NCBI GenBank assembly: GCA_030620095.1
Contig: JAUTXW010002103.1
Span: 3,716,001 to 3,780,000 of the forward strand
Direction of reading: 5' to 3'
Length of the DNA: 64,000 nucleotides
Source of the DNA: Kuschelorhynchus macadamiae
Taxonomy: Eukaryota; Arthropoda; Insecta; Coleoptera; Curculionidae
The notes below the pieces were generated by a model. That model saw nothing but the letters and a program-made list of their open reading frames with translations, was not told the DNA's origin and made no database searches. The position numbers were made by a program, and so were the translations under genes. Of this stretch, positions 34,194-44,542 are shown one piece after another; position 1 is the stretch's first letter, and every line of letters starts with the position of its first letter.

Positions 34194-34379
34194 ACAAAAA
34201 AATATCAAATCTAATAAAAAAAAATTAAATTAAAATTCACTGGCTAACATCCAGGAGCCAGTGGCAAAAGCTCTGAGAATCGGTATAAGGAATGTACAGA
34301 AACTTGTCCATGAAAAAAAAACATAATTTACTTCCGAAGAATCCTTCAGAAACTTTTTAATATTATAATCATTAATTAT

Positions 34380-35670
34380 AATATATAAAATATCATTATC
34401 ACTTAAAAAGTCCTCTTCTTCTGAGTTGTCCTCAAATGGCGTAATGATCATTGGTGCTATTTCGACATCTCTAGAACTCGTTCTCGATTCCACCAATCCC
34501 ATATTAATTTCTCCGTTTGTTCCACAGATTTCTTCCAGTACTCCGGCGTAATATAATTTAATGAATCTTGCCAAAGAATTTGCACTTCATCTGATGTAAG
34601 AACATCTTTCACGTGTTTTTCGTAATATGATTTTGCCCCAGCCCATATTAATTCTATTGCGTTAAACTGGCAATGGTATGGCGGCAGTCGTAAAACCTCA
34701 TGTCCATTTTCCTGTAATATTTCAGTTACGGCATATATTGTTGGTTTTTTAATAGATTTTGCCGTTAAAACAAGTTCTAGTTTCAGCATATTGGGTAAAG
34801 GATTTTGTTTTTGTTTTATTATCCAGTCATAAATATCACTTTTCTTCCAGGATGAAGTAGGTTGTTTATTTAAGATTCTTGAATTGTAAGAAGCATTGTC
34901 CAGAATGATTAAAGATGGAGCATCTAAATTTGAAATCAGTTGTTCTTTTGACCACTTTTCAAACAGTTCACAGTTCATATTATCATGGTAGTCCATACTT
35001 TAAAATAGTAAACTTGCACCTGGGAGAAATCCTGTTGAAGAACCTGCATGCAAAATGATGAACCGTTTTCCCGTCCCACATCCCTTTTTTCTCTTGACAC
35101 TTTAGACTCGTCCTGCCAAAAAAATATCCAAGTCTCGTCTAAAAATTCCACTTTTCTAAATTTTGAATTAACATTTTCCGTGTATTTCTTTAAAAACTGG
35201 ATACACTGACTTGCTATATGTGGCAACTCGCATAAGAATCTTCGATTACAGTCCTTTTTATATCGAAAACCCAACATTTTTATTAATTTTGACAACGATT
35301 TTAGTCCAATTTCCAATATACCTCGATTTTTTAAAGCTTTTTTAAAGCTTTTTTTAAAACTTGAAGGGTTATGTTAGTTTTTGATGTGTATAAATCGTAA
35401 ATTGCATTACGATCATCCATTTTTACATTTCACTTAAGTCTTCTGTCTTTGGCTTTTTCATGTACATTTCTTAATCTTCTTCGGTAGTAAATTATGCTTT
35501 TTTTCATGCACAATTTTCTGCACAGTTCTTATACCGATTCCCAAAGCTTTTGCTACTGTCTCCTGGATATTGGCCGGTGAATTTCCATTTTCGTAATATT
35601 TTATTAGATTTAATACCATTTTTTTCGCTTGTGGATGCAAAAAACCCGAAAATTATTTTCTATTACTCAT
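34380..35670 (-). pseudogene. Tc1/mariner-superfamily transposase with about 81 residues between D2 and E
   Basis: ATG at 35670 opens MSNRK, then a stop, then PQAKKMVLNLIKYYENG and the helix-turn-helix. Further frames give FLDETWIFFWQDES (first aspartate), LIILDNASYNSR (second aspartate) and LPPYHCQFNAIELIWAGAK (glutamate). Counting residues, 81 lie between the second aspartate and this glutamate, far more than the 34-37 of classical Tc1 or mariner. An acidic tail (FEDNSEEEDFLSD) follows in another frame. At least four breaks make it inactive. Confidence 0.85.
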
Positions 35671-35925
35671 TTTGTCACTGACTTGCAAATCTGATTTTGA
35701 AGTGACATCGATCAAAGATTTTTGCAACTGCTGGTATTTATATGTTTATCCTCTTTTTTTCATCTGAAAATATCATAGGTCTATCTAATTCATCTTCCGG
35801 ATTTTATGCGGAGGATATGTTTACACGTAATAAAAGAAAAACAAATTTAAAAAGTTTGTCGTTGATAAATCGTATGACCCGCACGATTTTGACTTTAAAG
35901 ACTTTTTCAACCAAAGCTCGGGCGA

Positions 35926-36232
35926 TTGTTGTAGCTTCCTAGTTCGTGAGAGCAAATGCTTCAGGTCGTAGTAAGTAATTCACAGCTACCAAGATGTATT
36001 TATTACCTGTAACTGAAGATACGTCCTAAGTAGATAAATACCAGCAGCATTTAAGATGTAACGTATCCTCCTTTTATGAATAGGGTTCCATCACTCATTA
36101 ACCTTCTACCTTCTTTTCTTATCTTAACTTCCTTTCCAAAGGCCTGAATACTAGGTACCGTGGTTGCTTTAAGTGAAGACAGAGAAAGTTTATTGATGCG
36201 GGAGTTAAAGTAAAAAGCACAATATTCAAAAA
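35926..36232. other. No gene recognised
   Basis: Unassigned spacer between the mariner element and the poly(A) signal of the 36.3 kb exon. Confidence 0.4.
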
Positions 36233-36238
36233 TTTATT
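36233..36238 (-). terminator. Poly(A) signal AATAAA for the exon at 36299-36711
   Basis: A canonical hexamer on minus, about 60 nt past the stop codon. Confidence 0.6.
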
Positions 36239-36298
36239 GGTTATAAAAATATAAAATTATAAAAATAGCTTATCAAAAAATATTAATTTAATTCTAAT

Positions 36299-36711
36299 TT
36301 ACACTGACTTCACAGGTTGCTTTTTGGGAGTCGAGGCTACCGACCCTTTTTTTGATCCTTGGCTTTTCATGCTTGCTGTTTCGTGCTTTTGTTCCCTTTT
36401 AACACTTGCGTCCTTTGGAGATTCTTTGTTTGCTGGAGAGGACGGAACTTTTGGAGAATCTTTTTTTGGTGGGGAGGTCGGCATAGCGGTTTTCGATCCC
36501 CTCAGAGACTTAGGAGTACCTCTGGATTCTTGAACACCACCAACGCCACCTTCCATTAAAATATCACACTTGTAATATGGAGCAGATACATTTGAGGATC
36601 GGTTACTGTTGCTACCTGAAGGGCACTTGCAAAATTCCGATTTTTTTTCCTTATCGGAGTGGTGAGAGTTGCGCGCGCTTACCGATGCATTGGATCTTGC
36701 TGATGGAAGAT
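36299..36711 (-). CDS. Terminal exon of an unidentified minus-strand gene, Lys/Ser/Pro-rich tail
   Basis: A clear acceptor (cttgatttcag) at 36712 leads into 136 codons. The exon starts DLPSARSNASVSARNSHHSD and includes CKCPSGSNSNRSS and a central APYYKCDILMEGG. It ends in a basic, disordered K/S/P region (PKKDSPKVPSSPANKESPKD; TPKKQPVKSV). The GC content and codon use differ sharply from the TE-rich surroundings, so it is very probably a real host exon. It begins in phase 1, the same phase as the CFAP52 junction at 59951, but that gene has its own last exon. It could be an alternative terminal exon or another gene whose earlier exons were not found. Confidence 0.7.
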
Positions 36712-36727
36712 CTGAAATCAAGTACAT

Positions 36728-37066
36728 TTAATTAAAAAACACAATAATGCAGCCATATGCATGCTATATAATTTGGAACACTCCATACTCAAATTAAATG
36801 TTGCTTTTTGTGTGTATTTAAACAGTTACAAAGCAAAGTTAGTGTTTTTAAAATAGAATGTTCTGTATTTGATCCGAAATTTGAAATCTGCTTAGAAAAT
36901 ATTCTAAATTCAGTTGTTTTTGAGCTATAGCCATTTAAATATTGATTTATGCTAGTTTTTCTAGCCCAGGGAAATTTTCTATTTCAAATCATAGTCTGAG
37001 TAATTTAGTACCAAAACATGATATTGACAAATAAAATGACATATTTCACTCTGAGTTGTTTCAGGT
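36728..37066. other. Intron-like sequence, nothing recognised
   Basis: AT-rich sequence upstream of the acceptor, with no coding or repeat signal. Confidence 0.4.
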
Positions 37067-37960
37067 GACAATGGTGTATTCTCTCGAAGAAAAACAAGAA
37101 ATACTTCTTTAATTTATTGAAAATAATTATAATGCCTCTGCTACAATATATGTGTGTGCCATACATTGGTGCTTTTTCCTCAAGACGGACCATCGAAAAT
37201 ATTTTTGAGAGGTCTTCTAACCTTGGAAGGAAAAAAGGGAACATGGGAGTTATGAAAATAGATATCTAAATATTATTTTAAGATTTTTAAGTTTTGTCGA
37301 AAATCCAATTCATTAAGATCAGTGACGGAAGAGCTAAGGATACGACCATGGACCACGAAATAACGGCCTTGGGATCATATGTATATTCTGAGGCAAAATA
37401 AATTTAGATCTTTTAAATATGGTAAAGTTCAAAAGCTGTCCCAGCTCCATAAGCATCAAACAATTAATTTTTGCACTTTTTATGGTAAATAAGTTTAGTC
37501 CTAACACTGGAATCAGTGGTGGAAGATAGATCAAAATACAAGAGTTCTAACCACACTACACCACAACTTGTTACGTTCTGGACGCGCGTTTCGCTAACCA
37601 AGTTAGCATCATCAGCAAATGATATAAACTGGTTTCAGGTTCCTAAAATTTCAACGCTAAACGAAGAGGCAGCAAATATTACTTATTTACAAATAAATCC
37701 ATTTGAAACTTCTGTCAAAGCAAACGGAGAGGCTCGTTGCTCTAGGTCTGTTGAAACAATTCGCAGAACAATTCACTGTTCTAATGTTTTAAGGAATCGA
37801 TGTGCTGCCAACAAAATTTGAGATAATGAAATAAACAAACATGTGAGGTTAGAAGACAATATAAGTTTCTCAGACGAAAAAATATTCCAATAATCGCAAA
37901 GCATATGTAGAACTTTAAGCCACGAAATTTAGGCGAATTACAGCAAATAATAGTTTAAAC
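37067..37960 (+). pseudogene. Mariner-like transposase N-terminal remnant, split
   Basis: 37067-37260 reads MVYSLEEKQEILL and FIENNYNASATIYV in broken frames, the first helix-turn-helix of the family seen at 13.4 kb. From 37690 it continues with GEARCSRSVETIRRTIHCSN and later RLEDNISFSDEKIFQ. About 400 bp carrying a hammerhead-like motif separates the two pieces. Confidence 0.55.
37570..37640 (-). ncRNA. Hammerhead-ribozyme-like motif
   Basis: On minus, CTGATGA (37615-37609) is followed by a hairpin GCTAAC-TTG-GTTAGC, then GAAAC (from 37592), and a short stem III closing at the GTC triplet (37583-37581), after which cleavage would occur. Both conserved core blocks are intact; one extra U sits before stem II. 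Flanking bases can form a short stem I (tttg with caga). Such motifs occur in Penelope terminal repeats and in small retroelements. Whether it cleaves is untested. Confidence 0.6.
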
Positions 37961-38137
37961 TTGAAATCAAATTTCCGAGCAGTATGTTAAGGACTTAGGT
38001 TATAGCATACCTATGCGGCTACAAAACGTTATAGATAGTAAAAGGTCTTTAAATGAGTATTAGATATAAATGTATATAATAAAATATGTCTCTTCGAAAT
38101 TTTTGCCCCCCTCCCGCTAAATACGCCGCTGATCTGT

Positions 38138-38300
38138 TCGCGGCATGGATAATAAACTACTTTATCCGATTTAATATTAGTCAAAAATTAGGGGTCACAA
38201 TTTTATTATAGGGATGACCTGGTAACATCTTGGTAAAAATTCAATATGGCGAAACAAAATGTCGGCCTAGTGAAATGGTAAAAAAATTATCAGAAAACTA
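38138..38300 (-). repeat. CCGCCAT-array element fragment
   Basis: Holds tctgttcgcggcatgg, gggatgacctggtaaca and caatatggcgaaacaaaatg. Immediately left, ccgctaaatacgccgctg resembles the end of another hAT. Confidence 0.6.
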
Positions 38301-39520
38301 TAATAATAATAATAATAATAATCATTTATTTAGCACTTGACTAATATACAAAAGAACAATAATAATTGTCAATTAAAAAACGGTCACAATGTAAAAAAAA
38401 CATATCTTGAAATATCAACACATGACAGATTATATAAAAAAAAAACAATACAGTCACATGTGTACTTAATAGAAACTAAAGAAGTCAATATACATATAAA
38501 TTCACAATACATATAAATTTAAAAAACAGGAATACAGCAATTTTAACATAAAATTTAAAAAGTTACACAGATAAAAAGAAACAGCAATTTTAACATAAAA
38601 TTATCCACTTGCATTATTAATCTAAAACATTATACTTTATACAATTAATTACCTTAAGTAGTCCTTTAAATGTTTTTTAAACAAATTTAGGCTATCCAAT
38701 TTTTTTATTTTTTCGGGAAGAGCATTAAAACAAATAACCCCCTTATGGAACAAGGAGTTTTCTATGCTTTTTTTATTTTTGGTGACTACATAATTTTTTT
38801 TTCTATTTCTGGTAGGGTACTGGTGGACAGAATCATGAGTACATAACTTGTCGGATAAATAATTTGGTATTAATCCATTACTTATCTTAAATATTAACAC
38901 CATAACCTGAAACTCTAAAAACTTTTGAACTGGAAGCCACTCTAATGTTTCAAGCATGTCCCTTATGGGAGTTTCTCGTTTTTGTTCAAAATAATGCGCA
39001 TCGCTATATTCTGCAAATGAAAAAATTCTGAAATTTCATTTTTATTTGCTGTGTATAATATGGAAGAACTGTAAATTAGGTGGGGCAGCACCAACGTATT
39101 ATAAACAGTGATCTTAGAAAACTGAGACAAAAACGACGCTACTCTTGAAAGAAAGTTCACATTCTTAGACACTTTCTCAATTATATATAGCACATGTTCT
39201 TTAAAATTTAGATTCTTATCAATAATAAATCCTAGGTATTTCATTTGATCAACAACCTCAACTGTATCATCACCTATTTTTACATTTATATCCCTCACAA
39301 TAAACTCTTGTTGATAGTTTTTATTTGCAATTAGCATACATTTAGTTTTTTAACATTTATTTTCAAAATATTTTTGGTAAACCACGTCTTAAGTTGGAGA
39401 AGATCTTCATTAATATTAGCGATAAGGTGATCAAGATTTTTAGAATAAAAATATAATAAAGTATCGTCAGCAAACAAATGAATGGAACACGTTTTTACCA
39501 CCGTTGAGATATCATTTATG

Positions 39521-40619
39521 TACAGGGTGTTCCAGCGAGGACTGAACAGGGACCTATTTTCGACCTTCCTTGTATTTTGGAAAAATTCAAAATAGCCAAT
39601 CGATGTATTTTTTCTTGTAGAATCCAAAAATATCATCGAAAAAATATTTAAACCAGAAACAAAAGAGTTACGCTATGCATCAGGTGTTTTTTAAATGGAA
39701 TGTATCGTTTTTTATACGATTTTTGGAAAGAGTGATTTTTTTTATGTCCGTTCTGATTAAAAGATTTGATTTTGCGATAGCTGTTTATATTACATTTTAA
39801 TGTTTTACAAACTAAAATTTTATCTTCACCTGTTTAAAATATACGATAGTTTGGTATAGGTGATCAAGGTAAAATGACGTTTGAATGCTTTGTCAATAAA
39901 AATTGACATTATTTTAATTATTGTCGAAGTCTTCACCTAAAAAATATATATTTGACTCTGATCGAAATGAAATACTCTTTGGACGAGAGACTACAGATTG
40001 TTATGCTATTTTACAAGTGCCAAGAAAATGCAAGAGAAGCAAGAAGAAGATTTATTGCAAATTTTCATAGAAATATATCCATCAATACAATTCTAAGGAT
40101 AAAAAACCTATTTCATTTCGATCAAGTATTTCATTTCGATCAGAGTCTAGAGTATTTCATTTCGATCAGAGTCAAATATATATTTTTTAGGTGAAGACTT
40201 CGACAATAATTAAAATAATGTCAATTTTTATTGACTGAAAATTCATAAATTTACGTCATTTTACCTTGATCACCTATACCAACCTATCGTATATTTTAAA
40301 CAAGTGAAGCTAAAATTTTAGTTTGTAAAACATTAAAATGTAATATAAACAGCTATCGCAAAATCAAATCTTTTAATCAAACGGACATCAAAAAAAATCA
40401 CTCTTTCCAAAAATCGTATAAAAAACGATACATTCCATTTAAAAAACACCTGATGCATAGCGTAAAAAACTCTTTTGTTTCTGGTTCAAATATTTTTTCG
40501 ATGACATTTTTGGATTCTAGAAAAAAAATACAAATTGGCTATTTTGAATTTTTCCAAAATACAGAATTTTTTTGGCAACATGATAGGTCCCTGTTCAGTC
40601 CTTGCTGGAACACCCTGTA
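39521..40619. mobile_element. Fold-back mariner-like element with about 430 bp inverted arms
   Basis: The ends are tacagggtgttccagc (39521) and its complement (ending 40619). The arms pair almost throughout (about 39521-39950 with 40190-40619). It sits exactly at a TA between the LINE codons for LLY and IND. The unpaired centre (39952-40190) carries a transposase start (MKYSLDERLQIVMLFYK). Confidence 0.88.
39952..40194 (+). pseudogene. Transposase start in the fold-back loop
   Basis: The sequence SLDERLQIVMLFYKCQENA and ARRRFIANFHRNISINTI matches the family's first helix-turn-helix. It then degenerates into a repeated tatttcatttcgatca unit (three copies near 40096-40170). Confidence 0.6.
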
Positions 40620-41599
40620 CAGTAGAAACAGCAATGGTCCTAGTGTGCTACCCTGCGGCACTCCAGCATCACTCACAATCTCAGATGATACTTTGCCATT
40701 TATTTTGGTAACCTGCTTCCTATTATCCAAGTAGTCCCCAAACCAGTTCAAAACACCTTCTACTATGCCATAACTTTCCAATTTTTTCATGAATGTAGCT
40801 CTGTCTATTGTTTCAAATGCACGTTGCAAATCAAGAAACACCGCTCCTATCGCATAATTGTCATCTAATAAGTTTTTCCAGTCATAAAGAACATTTTGCA
40901 AAGCTGTTTCACAACTGTGTTTTTGTCGAAATCCAGACTGGTTTACAATTAAAATATTATTCGAACTTATGTAATCTATCAGTTGCTGGTATACTATTTT
41001 TTCCAGTACTTTTTTAATTGTCCGAAGCATGTTAACCGGTCTAAAATCATTAACCCTGATTAAACCTTTAACCTTCGGAATAGGAATAATTGTTGAAACC
41101 TGCAATAAAGATGGAATTCTTCCAATTTCTAAAGATGTATTTATTAAATATAAAAGAGGATTCCTTATTACATCATAAGTATGCTTTAAAAACTCGGCAG
41201 TTATGTCGTCAGGACTTGCTTTATTAAGCAGTGAGAATATGACTTTTTCAAGTTCTAGGTGACTAATCAAACGAAAACTCGCAAACCTTTGACAACATTG
41301 AACGCCTCGATTTTCATCACATACTATATCTCTATCAATATCCCGAATAATCAATTTTATGTTCTCCACAAAGTATTCATTCACACTCTCTGCCATCTCC
41401 CTACTATCGGTTTTGACCTCACCATTAACTTCAACCCTATTAATTTTAATATGTTTCTTTTTGTCACTAATCAGTTGGCCAAGTGTTTCCCACATTTTGC
41501 TGGGGTTATGCTTTTGCAAATGAATTTTTTGTTGATAATAAATCTTCTTTTCTGTCTTTATTACAGCAACTACTTCCCATTTTTAAATGTGTTCAGATT

Positions 41600-42305
41600 A
41601 TTTGTTGCGTTTAGATTGACAAACAAAAATCACCGCTTTTTCGCAACTGAATAAAAATATTTAACTTTAAATTAATTGAAGCAGATATTTAATATAATTT
41701 TCTCAACATGTCGAAATCCAGTCTGTTTACAATTAAAATATTTTCGACCTTACATAATATAAATAATATTATTTAAGCAAGCATAAGAAATTATATTTTA
41801 CCTTAAGTTTTTATAGACACATAGTAGTTGTACAAATCATTCACCCTGATTAAACCTTTAACCTGCGGAATAGGAATAATTGAGAAAAACATTAAATAAT
41901 AGAAAAGAATTGATTTCAAAATTTTAAAATGGGTAGTTTATAAATATAAAAACTATCATTTTTTTCATATCTAGGTTACATGTCAAACAAACTGACCCAT
42001 TTTAAAATTTTGAAATCAATTTTTTCATTATTTAATGTTTTAATCAAACGAAAACTCGCAAAACATTGACAACATTGAACGCCTCGATTTTCATCACATA
42101 CTATATGTGTCTATAAAAACTTACACTCTCTGATATAATTTCTTTTGCTCACCATTAAATAATATTATTTATAATATGTTTCTTTTTGGCACTAATCAGT
42201 TGGCCAACTAGTCTACATTTTTTGGGGTTATGCTTTTATATTAAATTTTTGTTGATAATTAATTTAAAGTTAAATATTTTTATTCAGCAAAAATTCCAAA
42301 AAACT
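41600..42305. repeat. Imperfect palindrome built from patches of the adjacent LINE
   Basis: Outer arms (41617-41680 with 42250-42320), middle arms (41755-41830 with 42095-42180) and inner arms (41888-41940 with 41993-42045) are complementary. Between them, pieces match the neighbouring LINE in order: 41706-41745 to 40925-40965, 41838-41885 to 41050-41098, 42043-42105 to 41267-41330, and 42178-42262 to 41452-41540. Confidence 0.75.
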
Positions 42306-43130
42306 TTATTGTTTGTCATTATCCTTCCCAGTCATTTTCCAAGTTCTATATGCAGCACCCCTTTCTTTAATTGCACTTAAAACTCTATCATTAAACCACT
42401 CCTTATATCTTGGTTTTATTACTTTTTCTGTTTTTGGGGTAACTTGGTCAATAGAACTTATTAAAATATTATAGAACTCAATATATTTTTTATTTATATC
42501 CCCATCGTTTCTATAATTCCATTGGATATCACGAAGAATGTTATTTATCTCTATGTAATCAACTTTTCCCCTGCAATTTATAATTAAATTATCCCTTCCC
42601 GGTTTTCCCGAGTGAATAAAAGCCCTAATTATGTAGTGGTCACCAATTCGCGGCGTTTGCAAGACCTGGTAAGTACACATTTCTGGTCTGTTAGTAAAAA
42701 ACAAATCTATTATGTTTCCACCACTCACTGTTGGATGAGTAACCCTTTCTATAATTTGTTCATAGCTATTATCCTTAGCACTTTTTTTTAATCTAACGGG
42801 ATAGGTAGATTGTGACGCCCAGTTTATATTAAAATCCCCCATTATAAAAGTTGGAAAGAACTATCTGCCCAATTCTCAAATTGATTTTCAAAGAATGACA
42901 AAAATTCAGACTACTTGCACTAGGTGAATGATACAAGTTAACAACAGTATAAGCTGAATCATTAATACAGATTTTTATAACAAGTAACCAATAATTTTTT
43001 TGATACTGATATTTCTGCACTTCAATTAAGTTAATACAATCTTTCACATATATCATGATACCACCGGTATGTCTATTCTCGCTATCAACTCTAACAATTT
43101 ACAATATTTATTTCACAGTCTTTTATATCT
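42306..43130 (-). pseudogene. LINE endonuclease domain remnant
   Basis: Frames on minus read LTETRLTQDIKD (near 43130), IMIYVKDCINLIEV, MGDFNINWAS and IIDLFFTNR with IGDHYIIRAFI. These are the N-to-C motifs of an AP-type endonuclease. Two frameshifts separate them. Confidence 0.75.
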
Positions 43131-43328
43131 TGCGTCAGTCTAGTTTCAGTTAAACATATAATCATTGGATTTAAGTTGAGTATGAAATTATGAAATTGAT
43201 CAAATTTTGAAATAATACGTTGACTGTTTGTCAATATTACAGACATACCTTTCTGGCTTATAAAAAATGTTTATTCTCACAGTATGCATTCGAAGCTCTG
43301 TCTAACAATATCCTACTCAAGATTCGCT

Positions 43329-43829
43329 CTACCTGACTTCTACCCCAATGTGTAATGTACAGACACCTCCATTCCAAATAAAATCCTTAGACAAAAGAAC
43401 AGAATTAAAATGTAAAAATTTACCAAAATCTTTCTTATCAAAAATACTATTATTCATCATTTTGTTATGTTCATTAATATACTGATTAAGGAGCATATTA
43501 TTATTGAAGAGAGGCAATGAGAATAGTAATAAGTTTGTTTGTTTATTAATGTTTTTTAGCCCTTGAATTGTTTTTTCTTGTACCCTTATACCTTTTAACA
43601 ACTTGATTGTTCCACCCATTACAATCACATAATCATTTTTAGTATATTTTTTTGTCATCTTATTCATGTTCTCTACTACATCCTCTAAACAGGCATTTCC
43701 CTTAATTATCGACTGTATATTATAACTTTTACCTATATATTTATTCAGTATCTCCCTAAATTGACTTCCTAAATTATCAGCCAATATAAGAATATTATTT
43801 TTTTGTCTGGGCTTCTGAACACTGATCAT
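43329..43829 (-). pseudogene. LINE ORF1 remnant with SGNH-like domain
   Basis: 166 residues: ILILADNLGSQFREILNKY, then YVIVMGGTIKLLKGI and LLLFSLPLFNN. This order (catalytic block, G-x-N-like block, LFSLP) matches the esterase domain of CR1-type ORF1. The finger and coiled coil upstream are missing. Confidence 0.65.
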
Positions 43830-43855
43830 TTTGTTTTTTCCTGAAGTACTTCCTG

Positions 43856-44084
43856 AAATATTGAGTTCTCTATTTATTCTCTATCTATCTATTATCTACT
43901 ATTTATCTAATTTACTATATTATGAGGGAGAGAAATCAACTCGTAAAATTTTGGTGTCTGAGATGGCGGGTTATTAAAATAATGAAAAATTCAGTCTGGA
44001 AAAACTACCTAATTTTGAATAGATTTGAACTAGAGATCGAAAAACAAAAAAAAAAGGTAAATTTCCTTTGCCCTGAGCTTCCCT
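43856..44084. other. Simple tetranucleotide-rich spacer
   Basis: A short degenerate (TCTA)n stretch at 43875-43925; otherwise nothing. Confidence 0.5.
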
Positions 44085-44542
44085 CGTAAGAATCTTTCCT
44101 TTTAGTAGGAATAATGAAGTGTGTTAATAATTAGCTATGGCACACTATTTGAAATCAGTCCATTAAGTAGTTTTTTCAGGCTGAATTTTTAAATAGTTTA
44201 TTAAGCCGCCATTTTGTTCCACCATCTTGGATTCTCACCAAAATTTTACCAGTTGATTTGTACACAATATTTGATTTTTGTGTAAAATTTGAGATAAAAT
44301 GGATCAGTAGTCTTTTAATAACAATTTTTATAACATTTCGTACTAGATTTTGAAGAAAATATTACCAGGTCATCCCCATATGACCCTTAATTTTTTACCA
44401 AAATTTGCAGTCAATCGGGTAAGTAGATTTTTAGCTATGCCGTGAGCAGACAGAACCGACGAAATAGATAAAACATGTTTTTCGGCATCTAGGGACCCTG
44501 AAACGTAATGATCTGAAAAAATCTGGGAGGGTGATTTTTTCA

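Larger units (their letters stand above)
38649..41545 (-). pseudogene. LINE reverse transcriptase, interrupted
   Basis: From 41545: MWETLGQLISDKKKHIK, PIPKVKGLIRVNDFRPVNML, QSGFRQKHSCETAL, AVFLDLQRAFETID and GVPQGSTLGPLLFLLY. The frame is cut at LLY by the inserted mariner. It resumes at 39520 with INDIS and the catalytic LFADDTLLYF near 39460, and ends with the C-terminal VHQYPTRNRKKNY and LFKKHLKDYLR. Additional shifts occur near 39335 and 38960. Confidence 0.85.
38302..43855 (-). mobile_element. Second LINE (Jockey/CR1 superfamily), decayed and interrupted
   Basis: Runs on minus from ORF1 (43829) through endonuclease and reverse transcriptase to an ATT-trinucleotide tail (38307-38325). 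It is broken by a mariner-like fold-back at 39521-40619 and by a palindromic patch at about 41600-42305, plus frameshifts. It differs clearly from the 24.2 and 48.9 kb LINEs. Confidence 0.85.

Noticed and set aside
36299..36711. Assigning the K/S/P-rich exon to CFAP52
   Set aside because: The phase fits, but CFAP52 already has a conserved last exon at 55796-56040 with the final WD repeat. I kept the identity open.
38120..38137. A complete hAT ending at 38137 (acgccgctg)
   Set aside because: No matching left end or target duplication was found.
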